A stretch of 47,256 bases of DNA from a bacterium (GCA_021851735.1 JAJZCD010000003.1:1-47256); one strand, 5' to 3'. Numbered from the stretch's first letter, positions 21,287-30,093 are shown. Program-made: numbers and translations. Notes: a model not told the origin generated them from the letters alone.

Positions 21287-21321
21287 ATGTAGCCTACGCC
21301 TTCGACAGGTGTAGGCTACAT
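21287..21321 (+). terminator. Hairpin after the redox operon
   Basis: ATGTAGCCTAC (21287-21297) pairs perfectly with GTAGGCTACAT (21311-21321). Three more pairs (one G-T) leave a 7-nt loop, TTCGACA. There is no T-run after it, so it may be a weak terminator or an RNA-stabilising element. Confidence 0.6.
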
Positions 21322-21488
21322 TGGTAGTTGGCTCCATGATAAGCGATATCGATATGTGGTGGTCGTTCTTGCGGTATGTTGCGCTGGGATACTTCAGTTA
21401 CGAGCCCCATGAAACAGACAAGAAGGCACGGAGTAAAAAAGTGGCATGTTTGTGGGAATACAGAGCATGAGTATTGTAAGCTAAAAGT

Positions 21489-22112
21489 ATGCGCAAGAAA
21501 TCTAATCAGCCAGACATACAACGCGTCATAGAGCTTCAAGAGCTTTTATTGGCGTTTCATGCAGTAGACAGAAAAGTATTTATACCACCTAGCATTGATA
21601 AGGCTGAGAATGATATAGCCCATAGCTTCTCCCTGGCAATGCTGGCGTGGTTTCTCTCGCCGCATTTTCCCAACTTGGATGTCGGCAGGATGGTCCAACT
21701 CTGCCTGGCGCACGATATCGTAGAGGTATACGCCGGCGACACCTTCTCGTATGACGGCCAGGCGGCTTCGAGCCAAAAGGAGCGTGAAAGCCAAGCACTC
21801 GCCAGACTTGAAGAGGAGTGGGCAGATTTTCCAGGGCTCATTAATGCCATAAAGGAATATGAGACCCTACAGAGCGAGGAAGCAAAGTTCGTATACGCGC
21901 TGGACAAACTACAACCCGCTATTATGGATTATCTGAACGAGGGTCGAATTTGGCGTAAACTGAATATAACGTTCGCGAAATTCATCGCTGAAAAAGAGAA
22001 GAAGATACCAGTGTCACCTGAAATTTATGACTACTATCAACAATTGCTAGCAATTTTGAAAGAAAACCTCCATCTTTTCCCACAAGACCAAAAGCTTGAG
22101 CGGGTAAGGTAA
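21489..22112 (+). CDS. HD-domain hydrolase, YfbR/HDDC2-like
   Basis: 207 residues. The metal-binding pattern is NDIAHSFSLAMLA (first His), LAHDIVEVYAGD (HD) and FVYALDKLQP (final Asp), as in the YfbR/HDDC2 group of deoxynucleoside-5'-monophosphatases. Nucleotide-pool control is thus the likely role. A weak TAAGCT lies 6 nt before the ATG and there is no Shine-Dalgarno. Confidence 0.82.
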   Translation: MRKKSNQPDIQRVIELQELLLAFHAVDRKVFIPPSIDKAENDIAHSFSLAMLAWFLSPHFPNLDVGRMVQLCLAHDIVEVYAGDTFSYDGQAASSQKERESQALARLEEEWADFPGLINAIKEYETLQSEEAKFVYALDKLQPAIMDYLNEGRIWRKLNITFAKFIAEKEKKIPVSPEIYDYYQQLLAILKENLHLFPQDQKLERVR

Positions 22113-22263
22113 TTACCGATGAGCAAGAGAGCTCAAATCCTTTAGTGCGCATAGCCTGTGATCAGGCAAAAACAGTATTGTCTTTAGAGCTATACCGTCT
22201 GTTCAGACTGGGTGTAAAGTATTGCGATGGCTGGAGATAGGCATGAGGGGCTTAGGCTATGGT

Positions 22264-22788
22264 TTACGAGCTTAGATCTATCCGGTTAAGGATCGACTTT
22301 TCTAACGTCTCAAAGATTTCACTGCTTACTACTAGGCCCGGTAGGCGACTAGTGTCCAGCGATTCAAACCTTTCGTGCATCTTTTTCACGCGTTCCATAG
22401 GCATGGGCTTGTATAATTTATCATCAGTCAACTTCCGTGTTACCGCGCGCTCAAGTGCTATTTCCTTAGGGGTGTCAAGATATACGAATAATACTTGCCC
22501 CAGTGGGTCAAAGAGATTCAATGCTTCTTCGCGATCATCGTTTGTGATAAGGTTGCCGTCAAAAATTACATTCTTACCTTTCCTTAGTGCCTCAGATATC
22601 AAGTCGTTCATTTTGGCGTATACCTTAATTCGTTCTTCGGGGGTAAAGGTCGGGTCGACGAAATACTTCATGCGCACTTGGTCGCTATTAATGTGCAGAA
22701 AGCCGTGCTGTTGACTGAAGCGTTCAGCAAAATGAGTTTTACCCGATCCGGGCGGTCCGACGAGAATAAGTAGCCAAGGTTTATCCAT
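22264..22788 (-). CDS. P-loop kinase, zeta-toxin/AAA-like
   Basis: 174 residues with Walker A LVGPPGSGKTHFAE, NSDQVRMKYF (substrate-site region with Asp), a lid-like basic segment and VIFDGNLIT and YLDTPKEIALERA typical of small phosphotransferases. It belongs to the broad predicted-kinase group that includes zeta toxins and polynucleotide kinases; the substrate is unknown. The frame is open from 22800, but TATGAT (22796-22801 on the minus strand) ends 7 nt before the ATG at 22788, so this start is preferred. No antitoxin is seen beside it. Confidence 0.75.
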   Translation of the reverse strand: MDKPWLLILVGPPGSGKTHFAERFSQQHGFLHINSDQVRMKYFVDPTFTPEERIKVYAKMNDLISEALRKGKNVIFDGNLITNDDREEALNLFDPLGQVLFVYLDTPKEIALERAVTRKLTDDKLYKPMPMERVKKMHERFESLDTSRLPGLVVSSEIFETLEKSILNRIDLSS

Positions 22789-22810
22789 CAAAATGATCAT
22801 AGCACGTCAA

Positions 22811-22995
22811 TCAGCTCCGGGAACAGTACTTACCAAGTTCTCCGTCTGGTGCTGGTGAGTCTGCGAGTAACTTTTCAGTCTGGTCCTCCGCGATGTCGCA
22901 GTAGATGGTGAAGAAAACACATCCGACAAGAGCTAGAAGACCATGCTAATGGCGACAAAGCCATTAAACCGCAAAAGAAATTCAGCTTGGTACAC
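22811..22995 (-). pseudogene. Frameshifted small membrane protein remnant
   Basis: From GTG 22995 a frame of 20 codons ends at TAG. One base out of frame, a continuous reading (LLALVGCVFFTIYC, then a polar, acidic tail ending GKYCSRS) runs to TGA at 22811. Joined by restoring one base near 22936, the two parts form one protein of about 60 residues: hydrophobic helix plus soluble tail. I infer a single-base deletion. The family is unknown, and the first half could be chance. Confidence 0.35.
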
Positions 22996-23083
22996 CTTGC
23001 CTGATATGTTCAGAAATAAGTATTACCAAGTAATCATTGGTTTTACTAAAGAGATACTTGTGTCAAAACAATACCTGACACAA

Positions 23084-23305
23084 TTAGAGGTATTTGATTA
23101 AATCCTCAACTGAAATACCTAGAGGGTTGAGGATACCTTTCTTTAGGGTCCCAGGCTTGATAGCCTTATGGTTTGGAATAATGGCGGTTCTACCTCTGCC
23201 ATCTTTCAGCTTGATATGACTGCCTTTTTGGGCAACTTTACTAAAGCCCATCTTCTGGAGGGCTTTAACCAATTCAGTTGCAGATACAACAGGTTGCTTA
23301 GGCAT
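23084..23305 (-). CDS. hicA: HicA-type mRNA interferase toxin
   Basis: 73 residues with the dsRBD-like HicA fold. SATELVKALQKMGF, then QKGSHIKLKD with the catalytic His (GSH), and TAIIPNHKAIKPGTLKKGIL are family hallmarks. The toxin cuts mRNA when freed from HicB. It overlaps hicB by 8 nt, downstream of it, so the antitoxin is made first. The base composition is AT-richer than the flanking chromosome, which suggests transfer. Confidence 0.95.
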   Translation of the reverse strand: MPKQPVVSATELVKALQKMGFSKVAQKGSHIKLKDGRGRTAIIPNHKAIKPGTLKKGILNPLGISVEDLIKYL

Positions 23306-23543
23306 GAGCCAATCGAACTGGGACTACAAACTGACGTTTGTAATTATAGTCATCAGTTGCTTCAAAAGATGGTCTATCTTCTAGATACAGTTCGATAGCT
23401 TCTTTTATATTCTCAAGGGCTTCTTCTAAAGTTTCGCCTTGGGAAGCACAGCCAGGTAAATCAGGAACCCAGACAGAGAAACCACCATCTTTCTCTTCCT
23501 GAAAGACAGCTTGGTACTCAACTAATGAGTTGTTATTTTTCAT
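23298..23543 (-). CDS. hicB: HicB-type antitoxin
   Basis: 81 residues. The degenerate RNase H-like HicB domain shows YQAVFQEEKDGGFSVWVPDLPGCASQGETLEEALENIKEAIELYL. No extra DNA-binding domain follows, so it is the short form. It neutralises the HicA encoded just downstream. TATAAT (23551-23556, minus strand) ends exactly 7 nt before the ATG, making a leaderless message likely. It diverges from the next gene pair. Confidence 0.95.
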   Translation of the reverse strand: MKNNNSLVEYQAVFQEEKDGGFSVWVPDLPGCASQGETLEEALENIKEAIELYLEDRPSFEATDDYNYKRQFVVPVRLAHA

Positions 23544-23550
23544 AATTTAT

Positions 23551-23556
23551 ATTATA
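23551..23556 (-). promoter_or_regulatory. -10 box of hicBA, leaderless type
   Basis: TATAAT read on the minus strand, then 7 nt, then the hicB ATG. A second TATAAT on the plus strand at 23587-23592 can serve the divergent gene at 23668, with a leader of about 70 nt. Confidence 0.7.
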
Positions 23557-23667
23557 AGGTTTTTGGTTCGTGGATACCAGTTTTTGTATAATAGCTTAGG
23601 AGTGAAATTTGCTAACGTCTAATCAACAAGTCGATTTTATTAGAGATAATATATTGAGGGGACATAG

Positions 23668-24078
23668 TTGAACTACGAAGGTGTAATCATTGAAGAAAGC
23701 CTAAAAGATAAAGATGTATTAAAACTGGTTAAAATTGTATCAACGAAAGTCGAGCCAGTTACCAAAGAACATAAAACACCATGGCTAAAACAATGGACAC
23801 TACATACTATTGCAATTCCTGAAAGCAAAGTTGATGAGGTTAGTGAAGCTTTAAGTAAGGCGCTTGAGTCTAACTATTGGTATGCTGACTTTAAGAACAA
23901 AGACCATCACTACATAATCTTTCCAAACAAAGTCTTCAAAGTAGAAAGAAGAATGCCTGAGCAATACAAACAAGTTACTAAATATGGATTGGGCTTAGGC
24001 ATACCTGATTACCAGTTAGACTTTTCGCCAGCAATAAAGCAGTGGGAGAGGCCAAAAGACAAAACAAATGGCATTTGA
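23668..24078 (+). CDS. Conserved hypothetical protein, AT-rich island
   Basis: 136 residues with no recognised domain: mixed alpha/beta, Lys/Glu-rich, with WTLHTIAIPESKVDEV, SNYWYADFKNKDHHYIIFPNKVFKV and a C-terminal Lys-rich tail. I do not recognise it with certainty. The start is TTG, with GAGGGG 7 nt upstream; no ATG fits. Arginine is often coded by AGA, unlike the surrounding genes. It overlaps the kinase gene downstream by 11 nt, so both are probably translated together. Confidence 0.75.
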   Translation: MNYEGVIIEESLKDKDVLKLVKIVSTKVEPVTKEHKTPWLKQWTLHTIAIPESKVDEVSEALSKALESNYWYADFKNKDHHYIIFPNKVFKVERRMPEQYKQVTKYGLGLGIPDYQLDFSPAIKQWERPKDKTNGI

Positions 24079-24643
24079 TGAAACATTAATCAATCAGGCT
24101 ATCGATAGAATCAAAGCAATAAAAAAGCCCATAAAACCAATAATTATTGGCATTGAAGGTTTTGGTGGTTCTGGTAAATCTACACTAGCCAATAAGCTAA
24201 AAGGAAAACTAAATATCGGTGAGGTTATTAATATTGATTCTTTCATCATTAAAGAGAATGCAAAGCAAGCTAAACCCCAGGAAGAAACTTTTGATATAGG
24301 CAGATTGGAAGACCAGGTGCTAAAGCCAGCCAGCAGAGGCGAGCAAATATGCTACCAAGTTCTCGATTGGGCAAGCAATACTTTAGGTGAAAGAATAGAG
24401 TTACCTGGAGTAGATTACTTAATAATAGAAGGCATCACTTCATATCACCCCAATATTGAGCATTATTATGACTTTAAGATTTGGGTGGATACGCCCATTG
24501 AAGTAGCTAAGAACAGGGGTCAATTAAGAGATAAAGGCAATGAGAATGAAGTCATGTGGGATAAATGGGCAAAATGTGACTTGGCCTATAAAGATTCATA
24601 TCACCCAGAAAGTAGAGCTAATTTAGTTATCGATAACCCCTAG
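24068..24643 (+). CDS. Uridine-kinase-like P-loop kinase
   Basis: 191 residues. Walker A GIEGFGGSGKSTLANKL, INIDSFIIKE (the substrate Asp after strand 2), YLIIEGITSYHP and IWVDTPIEVAKNRGQLRDKG match the uridine kinase/phosphoribulokinase-like group. The exact substrate is unknown. It overlaps the preceding unknown gene by 11 nt, a pairing that suggests a shared task. AT-rich like its neighbours. It ends 60 nt before the tRNA-Arg 3' end. Confidence 0.8.
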   Translation: MAFDETLINQAIDRIKAIKKPIKPIIIGIEGFGGSGKSTLANKLKGKLNIGEVINIDSFIIKENAKQAKPQEETFDIGRLEDQVLKPASRGEQICYQVLDWASNTLGERIELPGVDYLIIEGITSYHPNIEHYYDFKIWVDTPIEVAKNRGQLRDKGNENEVMWDKWAKCDLAYKDSYHPESRANLVIDNP

Positions 24644-24703
24644 AGGATTAGAACAGATTAAAGCTATATTTTAGGAGTACTTTTAGCAGGGTAGTTGTTC
24701 AAG

Positions 24704-24780
24704 TGGTACCCCGCACAGGACTCGAACCTGCAACCTTTGGTACCGGAAACCAACGCTCTATCCAATTGAGCTAACGGGGC
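24704..24780 (-). tRNA. tRNA-Arg (anticodon CCG)
   Basis: Full cloverleaf on the minus strand: acceptor GCCCCGU with GCGGGGU (first pair G-U), D stem GCUC/GAGC, anticodon stem UUGGU/ACCAA around the loop UUCCGGU (anticodon CCG, reads CGG), T arm with GGUUCGAGUCC, discriminator A and an encoded CCA. The 3' end points left toward the AT-rich HicBA patch, the usual geometry for integrated DNA. Confidence 0.96.
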
Positions 24781-24816
24781 TTATTTCGCTGCGTTAGAGT
24801 GTGTCGGTGCGTAAAT

Positions 24817-24844
24817 TTGTTACGTTTCAGTAATTTTGTAACAA
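24817..24844. repeat. Inverted repeat beside tRNA-Arg(CCG)
   Basis: TTGTTAC (24817-24823) and GTAACAA (24838-24844) are perfect 7-bp arms with 14 nt between them. It sits 37 nt upstream of the tRNA 5' end, on the side of its expected promoter. It may be a protein site or chance. Confidence 0.4.
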
Positions 24845-24989
24845 TCCTACAGCAACTTTTGAGTAATGCAATGTCCGGTAACTTGCATCCTAACCAAGCG
24901 GTTTTATTATACCAGCCTGTCTTTTTGGCGCCAACAACGTGGGCAAATAGAGGAAACGCACAACTATAATCTCGGGGTATACTGGTTAT

Positions 24990-25637
24990 ATGCAGAAGTC
25001 AAAGCGTGTCTATTTTGTACGTCATGGGCAGAGTCTAGAGAATGTTGCTCCAGTCTTTCAGTCTGATGACGCCCCTCTGAGCGAGGTAGGTAAGGAACAG
25101 TCAAGGTTGGTTGCTAAGCGACTACAGCAGATTACGTTTGATGTTGCTATAACAAGCCCGCTAAAGCGTACCGTGCAGACAGCCAATATCATTACGCATG
25201 CGACCGGGCATCAGTTCGTTACGTCAGACCTTTTGGTTGAAAGAAAAAAGCCGATGAGTATACAGGGGAAGCCATACACGGATGCGCGGGCAAGTAAGGT
25301 TCAAAGGGCCTGGATTAATGGTTTCTATACATCAGAAGGTCATATTGAGGACGGTGACAATTATAAAGATCTAATAGATAGGGCTGATAAGGTACTTGCA
25401 TATCTTCAAGCGCGAGACGAAAGCTCAATTCTGGTAGTGTCTCACCATTACTTTATAGCGACAGTCTTGGCGCGGGTACTCTGTGGCGACGCACTAACCG
25501 GCGAATTGCTAAAGCAATTTCACCAGCGGGTTTTAGGAGGGAACGCTAGTATCACGGTACTTCGCTATGAGGATGCCTTCGAGCAGGATTTTTGTTGGCG
25601 TCTGCTGACGTACAACGATCACGCGCACTTACTATAG
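24990..25637 (+). CDS. Histidine phosphatase family protein (phosphoglycerate-mutase-like)
   Basis: 215 residues. VYFVRHGQSLENV carries the phospho-accepting His in the RHG motif, TSPLKRTVQTA the Arg of the phosphate pocket, and ILVVSHHYFI the second catalytic His. These define a branch-1 histidine phosphatase; the substrate could be a phosphosugar, nucleotide or protein. TATACT (24978-24983) ends 6 nt before the ATG, so the message is likely leaderless. Confidence 0.9.
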   Translation: MQKSKRVYFVRHGQSLENVAPVFQSDDAPLSEVGKEQSRLVAKRLQQITFDVAITSPLKRTVQTANIITHATGHQFVTSDLLVERKKPMSIQGKPYTDARASKVQRAWINGFYTSEGHIEDGDNYKDLIDRADKVLAYLQARDESSILVVSHHYFIATVLARVLCGDALTGELLKQFHQRVLGGNASITVLRYEDAFEQDFCWRLLTYNDHAHLL

Positions 25638-25831
25638 TGTGTCGCATGCGTGATAGATTGGCAGATGTTTCCTACGAACACGGGTGTTGCTGCAAAGACA
25701 CCTGCTACTGCAATCAGACTGAGAGGTGGTACATTGACCGCCATGACAAGATGGCCGCTCGCGTAGCTATCACTATAATGGTCAGCGAAATGGGCAACCT
25801 TACCGCAATTCCTGCAGTGGCCGGCGTACAA
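25619..25831 (-). CDS. Possible small Cys/His protein with a transmembrane helix
   Basis: 70 residues from TTG 25831. The start has HCRNCGKVAHFADH, which could bind zinc, followed by a hydrophobic stretch (about 28-55). TATACT ends 5 nt before the TTG. The end overlaps the phosphatase gene by 19 nt. The opposite strand carries an equally long frame (25592-25843) rich in Cys, so either or neither may be real. No family is recognised. Confidence 0.3.
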   Translation of the reverse strand: MYAGHCRNCGKVAHFADHYSDSYASGHLVMAVNVPPLSLIAVAGVFAATPVFVGNICQSITHATHYSKCA

Positions 25832-25843
25832 ACACCAGTATAG

Positions 25844-26112
25844 ATGTACGCGTACAATAATAGTTGGCGTCAGAACGACATCGAGCGGGGTACCTATAGT
25901 GCGAACGTTACAGAGTCCATATACGGTAACGTAGCATCTCCGTTAGTTTACCTCGTTCTCGGCAAGTACTAAGCGTGAGCTGCTCCTATAACCGTAGGTG
26001 TCGTTAGACAGGCAGTGAGTATTGAGAGGCTTACTATGAAGAACGATATAGCGAAATACGTTGTAACGAAAAACGTAATATAACAGAGACGAACTTGTGT
26101 ATATCTACTGTA
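25844..26112. other. Intergenic stretch with no recognised content
   Basis: No gene, RNA or clear repeat is seen between the phosphatase region and the leftward glycosyltransferase. It follows the weak ORFs near 25.6-25.8 kb. Confidence 0.4.
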
Positions 26113-26997
26113 TTACAACTTGTGCTTAACTGCGGTGATGGTTTCGTAGGATTGTTGCATTACGCTGTCGTGACCGGGGAGATGTGCTATCAATATTAAG
26201 ACGACTATAGCACTGATAAAGATGAACTTGTATACAAAAGTTAGCTGAGCATCTGGCGAGTCAACCGTTCGATATGCCGGTGCCGTCCCTATGACAGTTC
26301 GACCCGATAACCGATTGACGTTGTAGGCGACGAAGTAGTACATGAAAAAGGTTATAAAGATATTATGGAGCAACCCTTTCGTTAACCGTCTGCCGGACGT
26401 GTAAACCGGGTTTGCGTTATTAAACACCACCGTACCCTTCTTCCTTAGGTCGTGGAGTAGTGCGAGCTCATCGCCACCCTGTGTCAGGACTGTATGGTAC
26501 TGCGACCATGCTGACTTTTTAAACGCTATGTTTGTAGCGGTGACATAGAATGGTCTGCCGATGACTCGAGAAACGATGCTCACCATACCGAATAGGATTT
26601 TTGGGTATTGTCGTCCCCACCATGGGCCGTCACTATAGATGCATGGGCCAGTGACGGCAACGCAATGTGTGTGACGTTTGAATGAGTCGTCAATGTTCTG
26701 AAGCCAATGCTCAGGCTGGACTGTGTCGGCGTCGGTGGATATTACAATCTCGCCACGGGCGGCTTCTGTACCAGCCTGACGCGCCCAGCATACGCCGGGA
26801 TTGCTTTCTGTTACAACTCGTACGCCGTATGATTTTGCGATCGCGACTGTCTCGTCGGTGCAATTGTTATCGACGACGATAATCTCATAGCTACCCGAAT
26901 ATTGTTGTTTCTGCAGGGATTCAAGCGTTCGACTAATAAACTTCGCTTCGTTATAGCAGGGGACAACGACACTAAAACGGAGCTCCTCATGGTTCAT
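26113..26997 (-). CDS. Family 2 glycosyltransferase, membrane-associated
   Basis: 294 residues. GT-A motifs: SVVVPCYNEAKFISRTLESL, IIVVDNNCTDETV, PGVCWARQAGTEAARGEIVISTDADT (the DxD metal site) and GGDELALLHDLRK as a possible catalytic-base region. Two hydrophobic helices follow (about 205-222 and 255-273). It diverges from a PIG-L deacetylase gene 90 nt away; together they could make or trim an N-acetylated glycoconjugate (inference). No Shine-Dalgarno precedes the ATG, and the -10 box is unclear. Confidence 0.88.
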   Translation of the reverse strand: MNHEELRFSVVVPCYNEAKFISRTLESLQKQQYSGSYEIIVVDNNCTDETVAIAKSYGVRVVTESNPGVCWARQAGTEAARGEIVISTDADTVQPEHWLQNIDDSFKRHTHCVAVTGPCIYSDGPWWGRQYPKILFGMVSIVSRVIGRPFYVTATNIAFKKSAWSQYHTVLTQGGDELALLHDLRKKGTVVFNNANPVYTSGRRLTKGLLHNIFITFFMYYFVAYNVNRLSGRTVIGTAPAYRTVDSPDAQLTFVYKFIFISAIVVLILIAHLPGHDSVMQQSYETITAVKHKL

Positions 26998-27087
26998 CAG
27001 TAATAATTATTGCACAATCAAAGCAAAAGCTACAGATTTTTTCGTTCCTGACCCCAGAAAATTTGCGCATCTGCTACTATTAAGACT

Positions 27088-27786
27088 ATGGCAACAACCG
27101 TTATACTTTCGCCGCATCTTGATGATGCTGTTTTCAGCTGTTGGCATCTTGTGACGCAGCCTGGAACGTGCGTTATCACAGTCTTTTCCGGAGTGCCAGC
27201 AAAAGGAACAACCACCGTATGGGACAGATTATGCGGCGAGGCGGATAGCGTCACCATGATGCGCACGCGAATACTGGAAAATGAGGGTATTCTCAAAGCC
27301 GTAGGTGCCACATGTTACAACCTCCCCTTTATGGACCGGCAATATCCATCGTCGCGACACGATGCCTCCGACATTGCTAAGGCTGTGCTTACTCATGTGG
27401 GTGCTGATGCTGTGTTTTTTGTGCCGTTAGCCGAGGGCACGCTATGGCGTCACCCTGATCACGTGCTGGTGCGAGAGGTGGGCATATCACTATTCCACAA
27501 AGGGAGAGACGTCTCATTCTATGCAGATGTACCGTATATGAGTATGCCCCGCAAAATACGTGGGCGCTACAAGAAACATATTGCGCGGCGGGCAAGTAAC
27601 AGTGTAGGCACTGCTGTTTCGGTCGACGTATATGAGTTACCGCCAGATGAACGGATCCGTAAAAGGGAAGCGATGCGACAATACAAGAGTCAGTACAGTA
27701 TGACTAATATCGCGTCCTTAGGCATGCTTGGTCGGAAGGCGAATACTACGTGGGAAGTAGTTTGTACGCCTACTGGTCATAGGTAG
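27088..27786 (+). CDS. PIG-L/LmbE family deacetylase
   Basis: Zinc-dependent N-acetylglucosaminyl deacetylase family, 232 residues. LSPHLDDAVFSC holds the metal and catalytic residues (the HLDDA form is common in one branch) and WRHPDHVLVRE holds the later His. Likely substrate is an N-acetyl sugar in a glycolipid or small thiol, not determined. TACTAT (27075-27080) ends 7 nt before the ATG. It converges on the next gene with one base between stops. Confidence 0.88.
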   Translation: MATTVILSPHLDDAVFSCWHLVTQPGTCVITVFSGVPAKGTTTVWDRLCGEADSVTMMRTRILENEGILKAVGATCYNLPFMDRQYPSSRHDASDIAKAVLTHVGADAVFFVPLAEGTLWRHPDHVLVREVGISLFHKGRDVSFYADVPYMSMPRKIRGRYKKHIARRASNSVGTAVSVDVYELPPDERIRKREAMRQYKSQYSMTNIASLGMLGRKANTTWEVVCTPTGHR

Positions 27787-27787
27787 T

Positions 27788-28213
27788 TTATTCGCTTGTA
27801 GAGTTCCCGTCGGGTACGGCTAGGTTTTCGAAGCGGTCGTCGGTGTAGGGAGGCTCGCAAATCTCATAGAATTGGAGGTCGCTATTGCGGTCGGCTTTCC
27901 ATTGCATTGTTTGTCCGATAGTAACCGATACTTCAATTTTTCTGTTCTGCTCGCTAAAGTAGTACGTTGTCGTAATACCTTCCAGCGTTTCCACTGTTAA
28001 TGAGCCCTTTCCTGCAAGGTATCCCTCTTTTGTACTGGTACCCTCGAGTACACGCTGTAGTGGAGTCGCGGAGCCGTTACGTACTGTAATTATTCCTAAA
28101 TCTTTCGTAGTATCACCGACAAATGAGTAGACATCACATTGTATGCCGTCATCTATCTGTGTCGTCTCAACAAACGTAACGGGTTCGCCTTTAAATGTTG
28201 TGAGTTTCTTCAT
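27788..28213 (-). CDS. Hypothetical cupin-like protein
   Basis: 141 residues, mostly beta by composition. GYLAGKGSLTVETLEG and the C-terminal YEICEPPYTDDRFENL look like a small cupin-type barrel, but His metal ligands are not evident. Function unknown. The ATG has neither a Shine-Dalgarno sequence nor a convincing close -10 box. The coding frame is convergent with the PIG-L gene. Confidence 0.65.
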   Translation of the reverse strand: MKKLTTFKGEPVTFVETTQIDDGIQCDVYSFVGDTTKDLGIITVRNGSATPLQRVLEGTSTKEGYLAGKGSLTVETLEGITTTYYFSEQNRKIEVSVTIGQTMQWKADRNSDLQFYEICEPPYTDDRFENLAVPDGNSTSE

Positions 28214-28480
28214 GGGGGTAATTGCTGCCTACAGCGTGGGAATGAATCTTATTCCGATATGTTTTGCCTGGTCCTGTTGGATAGGTTCAAGCTTTTGAAA
28301 CTGGTTTATGTCTGTCGGAATGCCGTTACTGGCATCCGTATGTGCGACCTTACATGGCAAGAGTATACCAGACTTGAGCCCACACGCTAAGATATTGGCA
28401 CGGTTGTAGTTATACGATGCCGCATGCCCATATTGTGATCCGAGCTTCTTTCTGGGCGAGGCATAGGGTAAACTGGCAAT

Positions 28481-28894
28481 ATGCAAGGAACACCCTGTAC
28501 GTATCGAATATCAGTAAAAGCAATAATAAAGGACGAGCATGGCAATGTACTGCTTGGCAGAGAACAGAACGGAAATTGGGAACTGCCTGGAGGTGGATTG
28601 GAACATGGCGAAAGCGCCAGAGAAGGTTTGATCCGTGAAATCGCAGAAGAAACCGGATTTGTCGTGGATTGGATGAGTGAGAGTCCCGTGGCTTTCTGGA
28701 GTATTCATAAGGATGTTGATGTACCCGCATTGCAGTGGTTTGCATTTATTGCGTATGAAGTAAGAGTATCTGGAGATTTTCGACCTAGTGCCGATACAAA
28801 CGATGCAGCTCAGGAGATACGGTACGTGAGCCGGCTAGAGGCTAAAACATTACAACTCCACGACAACACGAAACCGTATTTCTTCCAAAACTGA
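28481..28894 (+). CDS. Nudix hydrolase
   Basis: 137 residues with a perfect Nudix box, GGGLEHGESAREGLIREIAEETGF, in a MutT-like fold (IKDEHGNVLLGRE before it). Hydrolyses a nucleoside-diphosphate-linked compound; the substrate is unknown. TAAACT ends 6 nt before the ATG, suggesting a leaderless message. It converges on the MFS gene (17 nt). Confidence 0.92.
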   Translation: MQGTPCTYRISVKAIIKDEHGNVLLGREQNGNWELPGGGLEHGESAREGLIREIAEETGFVVDWMSESPVAFWSIHKDVDVPALQWFAFIAYEVRVSGDFRPSADTNDAAQEIRYVSRLEAKTLQLHDNTKPYFFQN

Positions 28895-28911
28895 GAGTGT
28901 ATACGATCATT

Positions 28912-30093
28912 CTATGTGAGTTTCATACTTTCTATGGTTACGTCTTGAACCGGCCGCACGTACATATGCCTACGCCACAGTAGCCAGATGACAAAGTACA
29001 CTAGGCCAATTAAGGCGAATAGTTGATAGGCAGTGAAGACACTATACCGTTGAGCCAGCGCACCAAAAGCTAGACCGAGGGGGATCATTAAAGCGCTTGT
29101 GCCAAAGTTAATAACCGAAAAGACTGTCGCCCGAAGACTGCTGTTAATATGCTGTTGTGCCAGTGCCTGAGCCTCGTTAAGAACGATACCGTAAGAAAAG
29201 GTAGCAAGAAATATCAGGCCGAGCGGTGTTCGCCAGCTACTCATAATGACAAAAGCTATGAAAAAGAGTGCGATCATCCAGTTGAAGTAGCGAGACATCT
29301 TGGATGCTAAAAATTGACCGATAGCGCCAAATAACCATTTGCCACCGTTTGCCCAGCCACTGCCGATCGCTCCGAAGCCGATCGCTATAAAGTACAAGCC
29401 GGCGTATTCATTGAGCGAGCTCCTCAGCATGCCGGCAACCAGAAGTATACTGCTTACATACATTAAGGTTTTGTTGCTAAAGATCAGCTTTGTGGCTTCT
29501 CTAATATGCTGGTGCAATGTAACACCGGCAGCGAGCTTGTGAAAACTAGGTTCATGCATGCGTAAAATTACGAGCGCATTCACCACACATACGCCAGCGC
29601 TTACATAGTATGTTGCTCGATAGCCAAAACTGTGTGCGATGAGGCCGCCGATGGGCGAAGCGACTGCGATGGCAGCCATAAAGAGGCCATAGCTAATGCC
29701 TTGATGCCTGGCGTACGAGGTTTCTTTGCCAGCTTCTTTGAGGCTGTCGTAGGTTATAGCTTGAAAAGTCCCATTCGTTAGGCAAATGTAGAGACCGTAA
29801 ATTGCCGTGCCGAATGCGTACATAAGAAGATTATGGCTTAACCCCGCAATAAGCGATCCGACGCCTAACGCTAGGATTCCAAGGGCTAAGGTGTATGTAC
29901 GATTCCAGCGGTCAGCAAGAACGCCAAACGGTATATCAAAGATAGAAGTGACAATGACTAATACTACGGCATTTATGCTCACACCGAATGCATGTATCCC
30001 AATGGTGTACATAAAAAGCTTCTCGACGGAATACCAAAACACAAGCCCAGTAAGGAAGTTCGCTATGTAAATTTTTATGATATTACGGGGCAT
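28912..30093 (-). CDS. MFS transporter
   Basis: 393 residues with about 12 hydrophobic segments. The segment TSIFDIPFGVLADRWNRTYTLALG is the loop 2-3 signature of the superfamily. Efflux is likely; the substrate is unknown. The frame is open to 30186, but the ATG at 30091-30093 (MPRNIIKIYIANF) starts directly before the first helix and has TATACT 14 nt upstream, so the leader is about 7 nt. The longer N-terminus would be polar and unlike the family. Confidence 0.87.
   Translation of the reverse strand: MPRNIIKIYIANFLTGLVFWYSVEKLFMYTIGIHAFGVSINAVVLVIVTSIFDIPFGVLADRWNRTYTLALGILALGVGSLIAGLSHNLLMYAFGTAIYGLYICLTNGTFQAITYDSLKEAGKETSYARHQGISYGLFMAAIAVASPIGGLIAHSFGYRATYYVSAGVCVVNALVILRMHEPSFHKLAAGVTLHQHIREATKLIFSNKTLMYVSSILLVAGMLRSSLNEYAGLYFIAIGFGAIGSGWANGGKWLFGAIGQFLASKMSRYFNWMIALFFIAFVIMSSWRTPLGLIFLATFSYGIVLNEAQALAQQHINSSLRATVFSVINFGTSALMIPLGLAFGALAQRYSVFTAYQLFALIGLVYFVIWLLWRRHMYVRPVQDVTIESMKLT

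Noticed and set aside
24644-24703. Attachment-site direct repeat of the tRNA-Arg(CCG) 3' end
   Set aside because: No copy of the tRNA end was found at the left border of the AT-rich patch; only an 8-nt chance match (GTACCCCG) near 39098.
25592-25843. 83-codon plus-strand frame rich in Cys
   Set aside because: Overlaps the end of the phosphatase gene with no start signal; the minus-strand alternative has a -10 box and a more plausible zinc motif, though it too is weak.
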